Of a DNA stretch of 64,000 bases, positions 39,401 through 52,700 are shown one piece after another (position 1 is the stretch's first letter; each line of letters begins with the position of its first letter). The position numbers and the translations under genes are program-made. The notes under the pieces are model-generated. The model had not been told where the DNA came from. It searched no databases and saw only the letters and a list, made by a program, of their open reading frames with translations. The DNA comes from Tetrahymena elliotti 4EA. Lineage: Eukaryota; Ciliophora; Oligohymenophorea; Hymenostomatida; Tetrahymenidae. The stretch is from contig JH720293.1 in assembly GCA_000231825.2 (NCBI GenBank), positions 3,564,826 through 3,628,825 on the forward strand, read 5' to 3'.

Positions 39401-42271
39401 ATACAACTATAAATTTGTAATAGGTTTAGAATCTTTGATAGAATCAGCAAAATTGTTCCTTTACTTACTTTAAAACACTCACCTGTTTCATAGACTAATT
39501 CTTAAGTTTAATAAACATAGATGATTTCCCAGCTAGGTTTATTAAAAAGAAAATAGAAAGTAATTAATAATTGTTCATTTTTTTTTCAAATTTTTAATTT
39601 AATCTAAAAATAAAAAAAGGAACTTGCTTTAATTGCAAATACTGGCCTCCATACAATCTTAGAATCTATTTCGCCTGAATATTTTAACAACTAAAGACTT
39701 GATTAGAATAAACAGCCATTATTATTTTCTAAGTAGTGCTTCCAACAGTTGATACTTTAGGGTTATTGGAAAAGAATTTTGTATTTGTTGGAGAAAAAGG
39801 ATGCCCTTGAAGTTGCTTCTGCTTTTGGTGATTTTAGTTCTTTTTATGATATTATTTTTGATAAAAAATAATAACTTGATAAACAAATATTTAACTTTTT
39901 TGCTTTCTCAAATCTTTCAAATGAATAGATCTAAGATCCGGAAGAATACAATTTACTAGCAAGAGTATAAATGGAAGACTTTAACTATTAAATAATTAAT
40001 AAAGAGTTTATAAATATTAACTAATTCTAGAATATTGAAATCCCTTCTTGCTTTAAATACCATAGGGCAATCTGGTATAGATTTTTTGGTAGGTAAAACT
40101 CAAGCATTGATGACTTAAAGTTATTATTAGAGCTTTTAGAAGATGCAAGCAAGATACTAACTGGAGAAAATGTCACTTTTTCTGAATTAGAAGTCTTTGA
40201 TACTATTTCATCAATAAACTTAATATTGTTATACAATTCTTAATTGAAATTTTTGAATAATGTATCTGCTAAAATCATGCAATAATTTGTTGGGCTTTAA
40301 AACAAATTAAAATAGTTTTTGAAAAATTATAATAGCATATCTGATAAAAGATCTCTGAGAGTAGCTTAGTCTATTCTTTCTGCATATTAAATAAGATTAA
40401 ACTAAAGCGAATCTGATAAAATACTATCTATTTTTGGAAAGAACAAAGTTATTTTACATAAATCTAACCTTCTAATTTATTCACTATTGAAAAATTATAA
40501 GCAAGTTGATGAATAAGATTTAATTAGTTACTGTGATGTTGATTTTGAATTTATTTAAGCCCCTCTGAATGTGGTACTTTTGCTAATTCACCGAAAAATA
40601 CAACCTCTTTTAGATAGCATTTAAGGGATTTCTCCGGTTAATGAAAATCCTCTTTAAAATGCTAACAAAGTGAAAGAAAATAAACTTTAAGTTGTAAAGG
40701 AACCTACAAAAACTATTTATAATGAATAAGATTATTATGAACTTTACCTTAAAGATGAAGTTGAAAAAGAAAAAAACAAGATCATCAATTATAAAAAATA
40801 AATAATAAGCCACAAGGATGAAATCTTTTAGAAGCTATAAGAGAAGGAGCAACTATTGGTATATGGACTTACTGAAGATTACAATGAAATACTCTTTAAA
40901 TCTTACAAAAAACTATTTGTTGAAGAATTAAATCAATAACTCTTTTAATAGATTTTAGTTAACTTAATCATCAACTACGAAGACAACAAATAGGTTAAAT
41001 TATTGATACCATAATAGGATATATCTTTTTATTAGGTACTCTCTCTAAATTAAAGCATTCTATATTAGTATAATTAAGATTAAGCATCTGTACTTAGGTT
41101 CAATTTAGAAAGTTATTAAAATTTTGAAGATATTGATGAAATTTGCTAAAATATCTTGAAATCAGTTAAATTTGCAGATAGAAAAGAATAGTTGACTCTA
41201 TTTAAAATGATTTTTACTCTTTTAGTAAATGTAAATGAAATTGAGTTTGAGTCAGTTGGTGATTTGATTTCAGCATTAAAATTATTAGATTGGTCTCCTG
41301 AAATCAATGAATTCTTAAGTACTTTTATTTTTGAATTTTAATGAAATTTATATTTTATAAATTAATAATAGCTTAAAATGAATTCTATTAGGATCTACTT
41401 GAATGCGAAAATGTTGAAGAAGCTAAAAATTTTGCATATGATTTTTCACTTACAGAAGAATTCGAATAGATATTCTTTAAATGGGAAGAAATTAACATAA
41501 TCAATTAAGTAAATAAGAAATATTCATATGATTTTTAAAATATATTTTGTTTAGTCAAATTAGGATTAAAATTTGAAGAAATACAGAGAGGATAAAAAGT
41601 ATTTTGAAAGTAGTTTTGAAATTAAAAACGAAAAGATTCAAATAATCCAGAAATTTTTAAAGAGAAATAAAGATCAGCTAGATTATATTTACAGATCAAA
41701 TTTAAAATTCAAGCATCTTTCTGACTTCTTTGAAATCTAAGATGAAAAATCTAGAGAAAACTATGTGGCCTAATTCAAGTACTGTTTGATAGCAATCGAG
41801 GAAGCAGCTAATTCTTTCGAATTGATCAAAATGATCTAAAAAGAAATTTAATTAATTTATTATAAAATGAGTTTTGTTGGAGTAGAATTGTTCAGTTTAA
41901 TTATTGAATCTCAGCAAAAAGCTCAAAATTATTTCTAAGAGCTTTCATAATTATTTAGAGAATAAGTAAATTAATCTCTAGATAAATAATTTAAAAAGTA
42001 TAGGAAATATTAAGATTTCTTAATTATCTATGAAAGGGTAAAGGATTTTGATAGAAACTTTAGAAATTAACTTCATCAAATATTAATAAAACTAAATGGC
42101 TAATCTTAGAATAAAAACAAAATAGTTAACCTAAGCTAATAACTCAAAGCAACAGACCAAAAAGTTCTAAAGCTTATGAAGAAAAAAAGAAATGCATAGA
42201 AGTTGCAAATGGCTGCCTTTAAAAAAGATTTTGGAGGCATGTCTAAAATGAAAAATTTATATTATTATTGA
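33415..42271 (+). CDS. Giant SF1 (UvrD/Rep-type) helicase with TPR-like repeats, TRANK1-like, copy C
   Basis: Intact paralogue of copy A, 2,540 residues. Exons: 33415-33655, 34123-34358, 34413-34646, 34705-34875, 34924-35518, 35575-36142, 36208-36589, 36649-36912, 36968-37157, 37211-37746, 37803-38354, 38407-39066, 39119-39559, 39620-41318, 41372-41508, 41555-42271. GRSGTGKT is at about 351-358, DEVQD at 755-759, GGDSAQSIARGVGFRF follows, TNFRSH is at 810-815 and QLYTAITRPKQRLIIFD from about 1022. TPR-like repeats (EEWFQQGLKMFKHKYFEQAV onward) come next, then an acidic, Ser-rich linker of about 220 residues and a conserved C-terminal part. Exons of 236, 264, 190 and 137 bp are identical in size to those of copy A. 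Intron 1 is 467 bp, far longer than the rest; some donors are GTGA or GTTT instead of GTAA. The biological role of the family in ciliates is unknown to me. Confidence 0.88.
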
Positions 42272-43131
42272 TTAAACCAAATTAATAAATTTATTAATTG
42301 TTTTCAAATTAATTATTTGTTTTAAAACTTTCAAAATTTCTATAGTTTTTTTATTTTTGAAATCAATTTTTTTTAATTAAAATAATTACTATTTATCCTC
42401 ATATAAACTTGATAATATTAAGAAAAATAATTTTTAAGTTTTAAAAAGTAATCGTTATTTTTTGTATTTTAACAAAAAAGGTAGTAATAATTAAATTTGA
42501 GAGGATTTAGAGTTAATATTTCACTATAGAAATAAGAATATTTGACTAATTTTTAATTGATATATAATTTTTTAAGGTTTAATTTTCTTAGTTACAATTT
42601 ATTGTTTTATGCTTTAAAATTAAAATTTATTTTTAAAATTGTGTTTTTATTTTTACTTTAATGGTATTATCAATTTTATTAATTTATAAAAAAATATGAT
42701 CATCTAACGATAAATTTCATACTAATATAAAAACTAAATAATGAGATTAGTTTAGGATAAATAAAATACTTGATTTAGAAAGAAAATATTAAAAAAACAA
42801 TGATTCATTTACTTAAAAAATGTAATATGAATCTTAGAAAAATATACTTTTGTCTCTAAAATATGAAATCTGTTAATGTACTGTTAAGTTGAATATTTTA
42901 GTTAACTTAACAAAGGAACTAAAAATTTATGGTTGATGGCCATTGAAGATTATATATTATAAGAAATATTAATATAATTAGATTTGATTTTGTTAGGAAC
43001 AAGAAGTAACTAGATATAAAATAATCAAAAATTTTAACAACTAATTCCTATTTATCAAAATTTTAGTAAATTAATTATTGCAATTATCTATTTGTTGCGA
43101 TAAAAAATAGTTTTAAATACACTTCTGAAAT
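42272..43131. other. Intergenic, nothing recognised
   Basis: AT-rich spacer between helicase copy C and the Gln/Asn-rich gene. A GTTAAGTTGAA...TTAGTTAACTTAAC near 42880-42912 is a weak inverted repeat only. Confidence 0.45.
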
Positions 43132-45640
43132 ATGTCAATATATTCAGGCTTTGCTACGCGTTAAATTGAATAAACATATAATATTATGGTAGAGTAGTTA
43201 TTCAAAATCCTTTAAAAAAGACTACTTAAATTTTATAGATAAGAATCTGTTAGTGAGAGTGCTTTTGCAGATTGTATGAAAAAATTGCTTACCTAGATGG
43301 CTTTTTTTGAAAGATAGAAAGTAAAAAGTTTAAATATTTGTTAAATTTAGATAAATTATTTTATTTGAATTTTATTTTTTTTAAAAAAAGCATTTGCCTC
43401 CTAAATTTTCTGATAATTGTAAAGAGTTAGCTGGATTTTTAAAACTTTCTGTACCATCAAATGTATCTCTATTCACAAGTAAAAAAATTAAAGAATAAAG
43501 CTAGTAATAAAATGCAAATAAAAATGAAGATTAAAATTAACAAAATGACAAATAATCTAATTTTATGAACCAAAATTTTTAGAATACAGATAATCCTGTT
43601 GTTAATTATGGGGAACCTCTAAAATCATAGGTTAATATCTAAAAAAAAGATTACTAGCACTCTCTTTTTTCTACTGATTCTTTAAAGCCAAACAATCGAG
43701 AGCTGAGATAGTAAACATAAACTAGTAAAAATTAAAATAGCAATAGAGATAATAAGTAGAATTTCATAACTCTAGAAGCTGCTTACAATAATACTTCACC
43801 TTCAATTTCTCCAAATACATCAATTCATTCATCTATGGGTAGTTTGACTAAAAATATTATTAATAAAGAAAAACAAATTATTGGATAACTGTAAGAATAA
43901 AGAGATATAAATTAATAGAAAAATATTATTAAGGAATACAACCCACTAAAAAATGATACTTAAGCTAGTTTGGTGAAATAAATAGTTGAAGGATAAAAAA
44001 AAGCAATACAAAATATGGACTAAAAAAAGTTAATAGAAAATAAAAGAAATAACCCAGAAGAAAGATAAGGAATATAGGGAAATACGAAAAACACTAAAGA
44101 GTAAAAAGTATTATAAGATAATATATAAAATGATCAAAAATAATTGAATGAAAACTCTTTAAAATAGTTTAGAGTTATCAAAAAATTTCCTATCACAACT
44201 TAGATAGAAAAAATTTCATCATAAGAATAGCCACATTTTAGTTAAATATTTAGTTAAAAAGTTAATACTTTAGAAAACAATGGTTAAAATTATTAGACAG
44301 TAGGAGAGGAACCTTAGATTATGCCTTTGATGAATAAAAAAAGGAATAAGAGGTCTCATACAACTAAGAGATAAAGAAAAAGAAATTAAATTTTAAACAA
44401 TATTTACACAAATGGAGAAGAATTTAATTATGTTCATGCTGGCTCTTCTACAACAACAGCTGCTAATTTAAGCAATAATTAAAAAAGATCTAGATCATCA
44501 TATAGATCATAAGAACAATATAATTCAAACAGGGGATGGATTAAACTGCAATAAGAAAATGGTTTAACAAGATCTGATTCAGATGAAAATGATAAATTTT
44601 ACAATAATGATAAAATTGGAATAGAAAGATAAGTAAAAGTAAACAATTACAATAATAATAATTGTGAATAAAATGCAAATGTAGATTCAGCAACTGGTAG
44701 TTATAACCCATCAATAAATGCTTCTAAATAAAATCTTATAAGTAAAATAAATAACACCTAAAATCATAATAATTCTTCTAATAGCCAATAGTAAGCTAGT
44801 TAAGATGATTGTTTTTAGATAAATTGTGATTAAACTATGTACTCTGTTAAACATTAAATCAATGAATCTTCAAGTAAATTTGGTGCTATACTATAATCTA
44901 AAAACAACAGTAACATAAACTAGCCTATTATGGTATAATCAGTTAATTCTAGAATATCTAAATAAAAAATGGATCTAAAATTAACAATAACAGATACAGA
45001 TGAAGAACCCTAGATAAGTAAGATTAGTTAGAATAAAAATATTTAAAACAAAATCTAAGAAAACAATTCTAGTATTGAGCTAAAAAGTTTATTTTACCCA
45101 TTTAATGGTTCAATGTCAACAAAAAATAGAACCCCTTAAAAACAAAGAATTTTGCAGAACAGTTCATTTAATAATAGTTTTTAAAATACTTAAACTGCTT
45201 AGAAACCAAACACTTAATAAGCTGTAGGGTCATATCAATTCAATTAGATGTATAAAAACTCATCAAAATAGTAGAATAATTCTAATATTTATTCACATTT
45301 AATGTAAAAGTAGAGTATTATCTAAAATTCAAGTAAAAAAAGGCTTTATAGTGAAGATAGCTCAAAAGTATTTAAATATTCAAATAATTAACTAGATTAA
45401 TCAACTTCAGATGAATAATTTAAAAACAATTCTTCCTTCAATATCTCAAATGTCTCGAAAAAAGAAAGTATCTCACCTCAAAAAAAGAAAAGCTTAAATC
45501 AAGCAGAGAATGACAATAAAAGCAAAAACCCTAATAATTCAATTAAATAAAATTTATTAAACAATAATAATTCTTCAAAGATAATAAAATAAAATATCTT
45601 AAACAATTCAAATCAGAAATAATAAAATGAAGAAAGCTGA
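43132..45640 (+). CDS. Gln/Asn-rich protein with a conserved-looking N-terminus
   Basis: Two exons (43132-43320 and 43391-45640, 70-bp intron) encode 812 residues. The first ~85 residues are compact and helical (SIYSGFATRQIEQTYN... FFERQK, then HLPPKFSDNCKELAGFL) and look like an ordered, conserved domain that I cannot name. The remaining ~720 residues are low complexity, rich in Asn, Gln, Ser and Lys, with a basic patch (NKKRNKRSHTTKRQRKRNQ) that could be a nuclear localisation signal. No membrane span or enzyme motif was seen. The split of an ordered head and a disordered tail suggests a scaffold or regulatory protein; this is inference only. The coding call itself is firm because the 2.2-kb second exon is open in only one sense-like frame. 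Confidence 0.7.
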
Positions 45641-46743
45641 TTGCTTAGTTGTGATCAAAAATATGTAAATATCTATATGAAATGCATAAATTTAAACAAG
45701 CAAATAATAAAATATTATTAGAATATTTATTTATTTTAAAATTTAATATTTTATTTTGTTTAATTTCCTTTCATTTAAGAATATTATTTCTATCACTTAA
45801 AAATTTCTTTCAAAAAATAAAATGAAATCCTATTTTTTTGAAATGTAAAAATGTGAGGTTCTTTTAACTTGACTCTCAATTTTAAGCATAATGATGTTTT
45901 GATGAACTATGAGGAAATAACTTTTAAAATCAGTGAATATTACACAATTGATTTCTTTAAATAATTTTTATTCTTTATTTAGGGTTAAATAAATTAAAAG
46001 TCTATTTATCTTTAAATAACAAATTATCTACTTTTCAAAAGCTTTATCCTTAGAAAAAAATGGGAGTATTTTTAAATTGAAAGAATATTTTGTTGTTATA
46101 TTCTATGAGATTGCATTAAAAATGTTAAATTATTTTATTCTCATAGTTTAAATTTTAAATAATAAAATTCTGGTTAAAAAATAATTATAAAAATTTATTT
46201 TATGGTTAAAAATAAAATTATGAAATTGTGAGAAAAAATTAATAGAGCTTTGTTTCACCACGAAATAATTATTAAATAACAATTAGACTGGAAAAGAAGG
46301 ATAATAGTAAATGATTGGGAAATTATTTGCTTAACTTTAATGACAAATAAATAATTAGAATTTCAATGGATATTCTTTGATCAGCAGAAAAGTATCTTTT
46401 GAATAATAGATAAAATGAAGATATTTACTACTTTTATTAAATTTGATATTGTTATTATTGATATTAATCAAATATAAAATTCTGGATAGATAGAACTTAG
46501 ACATTCAAATACACAAAGTTAATAATTTTTTAATTTATTTTTAATACAGATCGCAACTTGCCCTATTTATTATTAACTAAAAATAAATTGGTGATTTATA
46601 ATATTCAAACAAAACAAAGTAAGTAACTAAAAAACAAGCAATCAAAAAAGCAAATTAAATTTCTAATCACAAAGAGGTTAATAATTAAAAATAGAAAAGT
46701 AGATTGATTATTTTCTATTTATATTAAACTTAGTGCATTCGCT
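45641..46743. other. Intergenic, nothing recognised
   Basis: AT-rich spacer between the Gln/Asn-rich gene and the leishmanolysin-like gene. A less AT-rich patch near 46245-46330 was read on both strands and not assigned. Confidence 0.45.
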
Positions 46744-49700
46744 ATGCTTTAGATTTTATTCTTTATATCTTCAACTATACTGCTAATTTTAGAGTAATCC
46801 AGATTAGTAAATTGTGCAACTGGATAAATTGATATATCTTTTAATTGGAGTGCTTTTACTAACCCAGGTTCAGCTCCAGATACAATACAATACAATTTAA
46901 TCAAAAAAGCAATTATAAATGCTTCATATTTCTTTAGAGAAATAGTTTAAGTGGAATCTGAAACTGCTCCACTAACTTTTACCACTTAAAATAGTATAAA
47001 TAATTGTAGTCCTTTGGCTACAAATGGATATGTCACTCCAGCAACTACTGATTTGCATATTTTTGTTCAATCATATGAAAATGCTTCAGGAACTGAAATT
47101 ATGAATGGTAAATTCTGTACAATAGCTAGTTATTAGCGCCCTAAATTTGGAATTATTAAAATGAATTTTGGGAAAATAGACTATCCTACTATGGATACTA
47201 ATTCTCAAAATTAACGCCATTTAGTATACTATCGTTTAGCATAAAAGAGTATATAAAATATATTGGGTTTTGATAATGATCTTTTCTCTTACTTTTTAAA
47301 ATCAGCTGGTGTATATTATGCATATAGTGAAGTAGTATTATCAGCTAATTCAAAGACATACTTAGCACTATAACCATTTAAAACTTTTGCTGAAAGTTAC
47401 TATCAAAATTATATGTATGCTAAATTACTTGGTATATAATTCCAAGTTCTAAATGGGGTTACTGTATGGAGTAAACGCTATCTTTTTAATGATGTTTCTA
47501 CTTCTAACACAGATTTAAAGTTTTACATAGATAAGCTTTATTCATATGCAAATGCCCTCCTATTGCAATCAACTGGGTGGTATACCAATATTAAAACAAG
47601 CAGGGTAGACATTAATTATTGGGGTTAGTCTTTCAATACATTCTTAGATTCAGGAAATATAAATACTTGCTCTCCTTCAAATAGCATCTGCAGCCAAACA
47701 TACATGTCTATTGCAAACTGTACAATATTCAAACATTAATTTTATTTAAAAAAATTCATAAAGATTTTTTGTTTCCAAAAATTCACTGCAAATTTTCCAA
47801 GCTTAAAAATAAAAATATTTGAGCTCAAGACATTTGGCACTTAAAGTTACTGTTTTTTCTACCTAAATAAATAAATAAAAAGTTATTTTTTTAAATTAAA
47901 AATAAAAGAGAAATGTCTTTTATTTGATTATTAAGCTAATATTATTATTATAAGATGGTTATAGGTACTTTACTCATCTATTTTTATTACTTTTTTAATA
48001 CATTTTCAACAAAAATTAAAATGAAAAGCAGGGATTTATTTAGTTTTAAATTAGACAATTTGATTTCAATTCTTTTATTTTATAAATCAAAAAAAAAACA
48101 GGTACATCAGATTTGTATATTCAAAATAATCTTGCAGAAGTTCCTTATGTTAGTTGCACTGATTAGACTTATGGAAATAATTTATCAGTTTAATATTAAA
48201 GAGGATAAATTTATGATGAGAAAAGTAAGTGCTTTACATCAGCTATAACAAATACTGTTTAGAGTAATATTAATTTTTTTTATAACTTTTATGTAAAATT
48301 TTATTTTTATCTAAGGTACATAAATTCCTTTTTCATGCCATGAATATGCCTGTGATATGACATAGCTAAAATTGACTATTAAAATTACTGGTGCTTAAGA
48401 TGTTGTATGCACTCCTAGTTTATCAGGTTTAGTATAAAATTTAGTCACGATAACTAATGTATAGGGAACAATAACATGTCCTGATTTTTTTGCATTTTGT
48501 CAATTAACTTATGCTTGTCCTTTTGACTGCAGCACTAACGGATATTGTTCTAGAGGTGTTTGTACTTGTAATGCAGGCTATTCTGGTTATGGTTGTAATT
48601 TGCTGTTCACTATAGTTGATTAAAATGAAGTAAATATATAAAAGTGTGACAGTAATGATGGATATTTTTTAGCCCCTAATAATGTAAATCATTTTATTAT
48701 AGTTTTAGCCTTTCAGATTTTAAGAATTTTATAATTTATTAAGGTTTGCCTGATGTGCACTGATCCTTGTACATAATGTTTTAATAAAGGAAATGGATAT
48801 TGTACAGCTTGCAAAGCAGGGTATTATCTTCTTGGCAATACTTGTGTTAATGCTTGTCCAGATGGTTATTATTTGGCTACATAAAATGGATAATAAGTTT
48901 GCTTGATTTGTGCAATCGGTAATTTATTTATATAGGAATTAGTTTATTGACTATACATATTTTTATTCGATTAAATTTAAAAATATTATTATTTTAAATA
49001 GCCTGTAAAAAATGTTCAGGAACAGCTTCTAATTGTTAGAATTGTCCAGCTGGATAGTATTAAATGCCTGATACTACTTGTGTTACTTCTTGCATACCTA
49101 CTAGCAGCTATTATTAAAATAATGGTACTATGAAATGTGATCCTTGTGATATTTCTTGTAATTAATGCACAGCAGGCAATTCTGATTCCTCTTGTGTTAG
49201 TTGTGCAGAAACAGGAAAATATAAAGATCCAAATAATTCAAACATTTGTGGCACCTGCCCAGCAGGTACTTATGGAGATTCTACTAGTGGTTCATGTAGG
49301 CCTTGTACTAATCCTTGTGCAACTTGTGTTACTAGTTCAACTAATTGCACTTCATGCTCAACAGGCTCTTTAAAAGATGATGGGACTTGTGGGACATGCC
49401 CTCCAGGATAGTTTAGCAACAATAATATATGCCAAAAATGTGATCCAAACTGTTAAACTTGTACAAGCTCTTCCAAAAACTGTACATCATGCTCTAGTGG
49501 AGTTCCTTTAGCAGATAATACATGTCCTCCATGTACAGTTGGATAATACTATAATGGCTCAATATGCCTTCCATGTGATGTAACTTGTTTTAAATGCAAT
49601 GGATCAAATAATAATAACTGTACAGCATGTAGTTCACCTAATAATCTTAAACTAGATGGTACTTGTGGTACTTGTAGTTCTAATTAGTATGTAGATTCAA

Positions 49701-52700
49701 ATGGGTCTTGCTAAAATTGTGATCCTTCATGCCTTACTTGTAGTGGAGCTGGAAATACAAACTGTACTAAATGTAGTACTACAGGATATTATTTAACTTA
49801 TCCCAGTTTAGTGTGTGGTAACTGTACAACTTCTTAGTATGTAGATCCTACTGATTAAAAATGCAAGCCATGTGATGCTTCATGTAAAACTTGTTCAGGA
49901 GCTGGTCCTACTAATTGTCTAACTTGCAGCGATTCTACCTATTTTAAAGACCATACTACCTAATTAGTATGTTTATTTTTTATCTTTTTTTGCAAAATTC
50001 TTAAATTATTTTTCTTAAAATTTTAGTGTGGTCCTTGTTAATAATATTACTATGCTAATGTAGTTACAGGTTATTGTGAACCTTGTGATTCTACATGCTA
50101 AACTTGCAATGGATCAGGTCCTACAAATTGTATCATATGTAAATCTCCTATGGGAAAGCTAAGTAATGGAGTATGTGGAAATTGTGCAGCAAATTAATAT
50201 ATTGATAGTAATAATACTTGCTAAAATTGTGATCCTTCATGTGCTACTTGTGCAGGAGGAAGCGATCCTTCTAATTGCACTAAATGCTAGACATCAGGTG
50301 AATATTTATCTTAAAGTAGCCCACCAGGAAAGTGTGGTCCATGTGGTGCTTAACAATATGGTGATCCAGTTTCTAATTTATGCAAGCCCTGTGATGCCTC
50401 ATGTGATGGTTGTACAGGAGGAACTCCTAGTGATTGCAAAAGCTGCTCAAATCATTCGTATTTTAAAAATCCATTAAATAATAATAAATGTGGAACTTGT
50501 CCTTCCAACTATTATGGAAATACGTAAACAGGGTTTTGCTCACCATGTGATCAATCTTGTTTAACTTGCTCAAACGGAACTCCTCAAGGATGTGTTACTT
50601 GTCCAATTGGAAAGTTTTTAAAACTTGATGGAACTTGTGGTTCATGCTAAAGTAACTAATTCGTTTAAGGTAATACTTGCCAAAACTGTGATCCGACATG
50701 TGTAACATGCTCAGGTCCAAATAATAATTAATGCACTTAATGTTCTACTTAAGGGTATTATCTAACAAATCCTAATTTGACTTGTGGACCTTGTTAAATA
50801 TAAGAATATGGAGATCCAGTTACATTTAAATGTACCCCATGTGATCCTAGCTGTAATAAATGTACAGGATCAGGAAAGGGTAGTTGTGTAAATTGTGCTG
50901 ATCCTACTTTTTTTAAAGACCCTTAAAATAATAATTTTTGCTAGATATGTACTCTTGGTTCATATGGCGATGTATCTAGTGGATTTTGTAAGCCCTGTGA
51001 TATAGGGTGTAGTGCTTGTACAGGAACATCTAGCAATTGTACATCTTGCTAAAATAGTTACTATCTTTCAGGTGGTTCTAAATGTGTTTAAACCTGCCCT
51101 AATGGTAACATTTTTTATATTAAAATTTCATTTTACAATAAATAATTATTTATGAATTATAGGTACTTATCCAGTTGGTCCTCCAGCTAATATCTGTAAG
51201 GATTGTGAGGACTTAAATTGCTCTATTTGTACAGCCCCTAATACATGCACTTCATGTAAAAATCCTTATCTTAGCCAGTCTAATTAATGTGTATAGAGTT
51301 GCTCTCCAGGATACTATTAGCCTGATTCTACTAAATGTTTGCCATGTGACCCAACTTGCTAGCTTTGTGGTCCAACCACACCAAAATGTATATAATGCCC
51401 TGCTGGATTATACATTTAAGGTAAATTTTAAGTTTATTTTGAAATTCTGAATAAATAAAAAAGAACAAATAAAAATAAGGTGTAAAATGTGTTTCGAAAT
51501 GCGATGATGGGTATTATTTGAGTAACAATTAAAAAGAATGCTTACCTTGTGAAATCCAAAACTGTTTTTCTTGTACCTCATAGTAAACGTGCACAACTTG
51601 TAAAAATGGTTATAAGCTAGAATAAACTCCTGACCCCAATAATTAAGGATAATTCATATATTAATGCATTGTTTAGTGCAACTAGAGTTGTCAAACATGC
51701 ATATTAGGTTCACCAGATAAATGTACATCTTGCCCAAGTGGAAAAGTTCTTCAGGGTAGTAACTGTTAAGATAGCTGCGATAATGGATTCTATTAAGATC
51801 CGGAAACAAAAGGTATATGCTTAGAATGTAAACCAAATCAGTGTATTTAAAGTGGAGACTAATGCCATTATACATGCACAACATGCTATGGTTCTAGTTA
51901 CTCTAACTGCCTCACTTGTGCCGCTAACAGAATAATTGAGTCTCCTTTTGCTAAAAATATTGGTGAATGTATTTGCCCATCTTCTACTACTGATATACTT
52001 ATCAAGTAATGTGATGGTAAGAAATAATTAAAAAATATTAATTAGATAAAAATAAATTTTGTTTTTTTCATAGAAAATAATAGTACATAAGATTAATTAC
52101 AGTCAGCTTCTATAGGCCTTTTTGTTGTTGGAACTATTTTTAGTGTCATGACATCAATTATAACTTCAAATCCTCTATTTATCTTCCTATTTTTAGACAG
52201 CTGTCAAAACTCTAGCTCTTTTAGATACTTAGACCGTTAGAATGGTTTGGGTTTTGATTAAATTGCTTCAAATTTAGAATATTCTAATATTTTTACATTA
52301 TTTCCTACCCCTAACTCATGGGCTCCTACAATAAGTAATTAACTAAATAAATTAAAAAATTTTTTTTTTAAATTAATCTATTTTTAAAGTGAAAAGCTCA
52401 TTCTTTTAGCAAAGTAGTCTTTAAAGAATACTTGATCTTTATGCTCCAAATTCTTTAAACGAATTCGATAAATAATCAGAGAACAATAAAATAGCTTTAA
52501 ATGGAAAAACTCCTTTCTTTTTAATTAATATGTTTGTATTTATAATTTTAACTTTAGTGCTTTGGATAATCGGATACTTTTCTTATAAATTTTCTTCTTC
52601 AAAAAGTTTAAAAAATAGCTCATAAACAATAAACCAAAATTAGCAATAAGCTGATGAAAATAATTCTATTAAACCTGGTTCAACTAGATAAGAATTAACT

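Noticed and set aside
47955..48248. A 97-codon plus-strand frame
   Set aside because: It spans the first intron and second exon of the leishmanolysin-like gene in the wrong frame; the Cys-containing frame from 48102 continues the protein.
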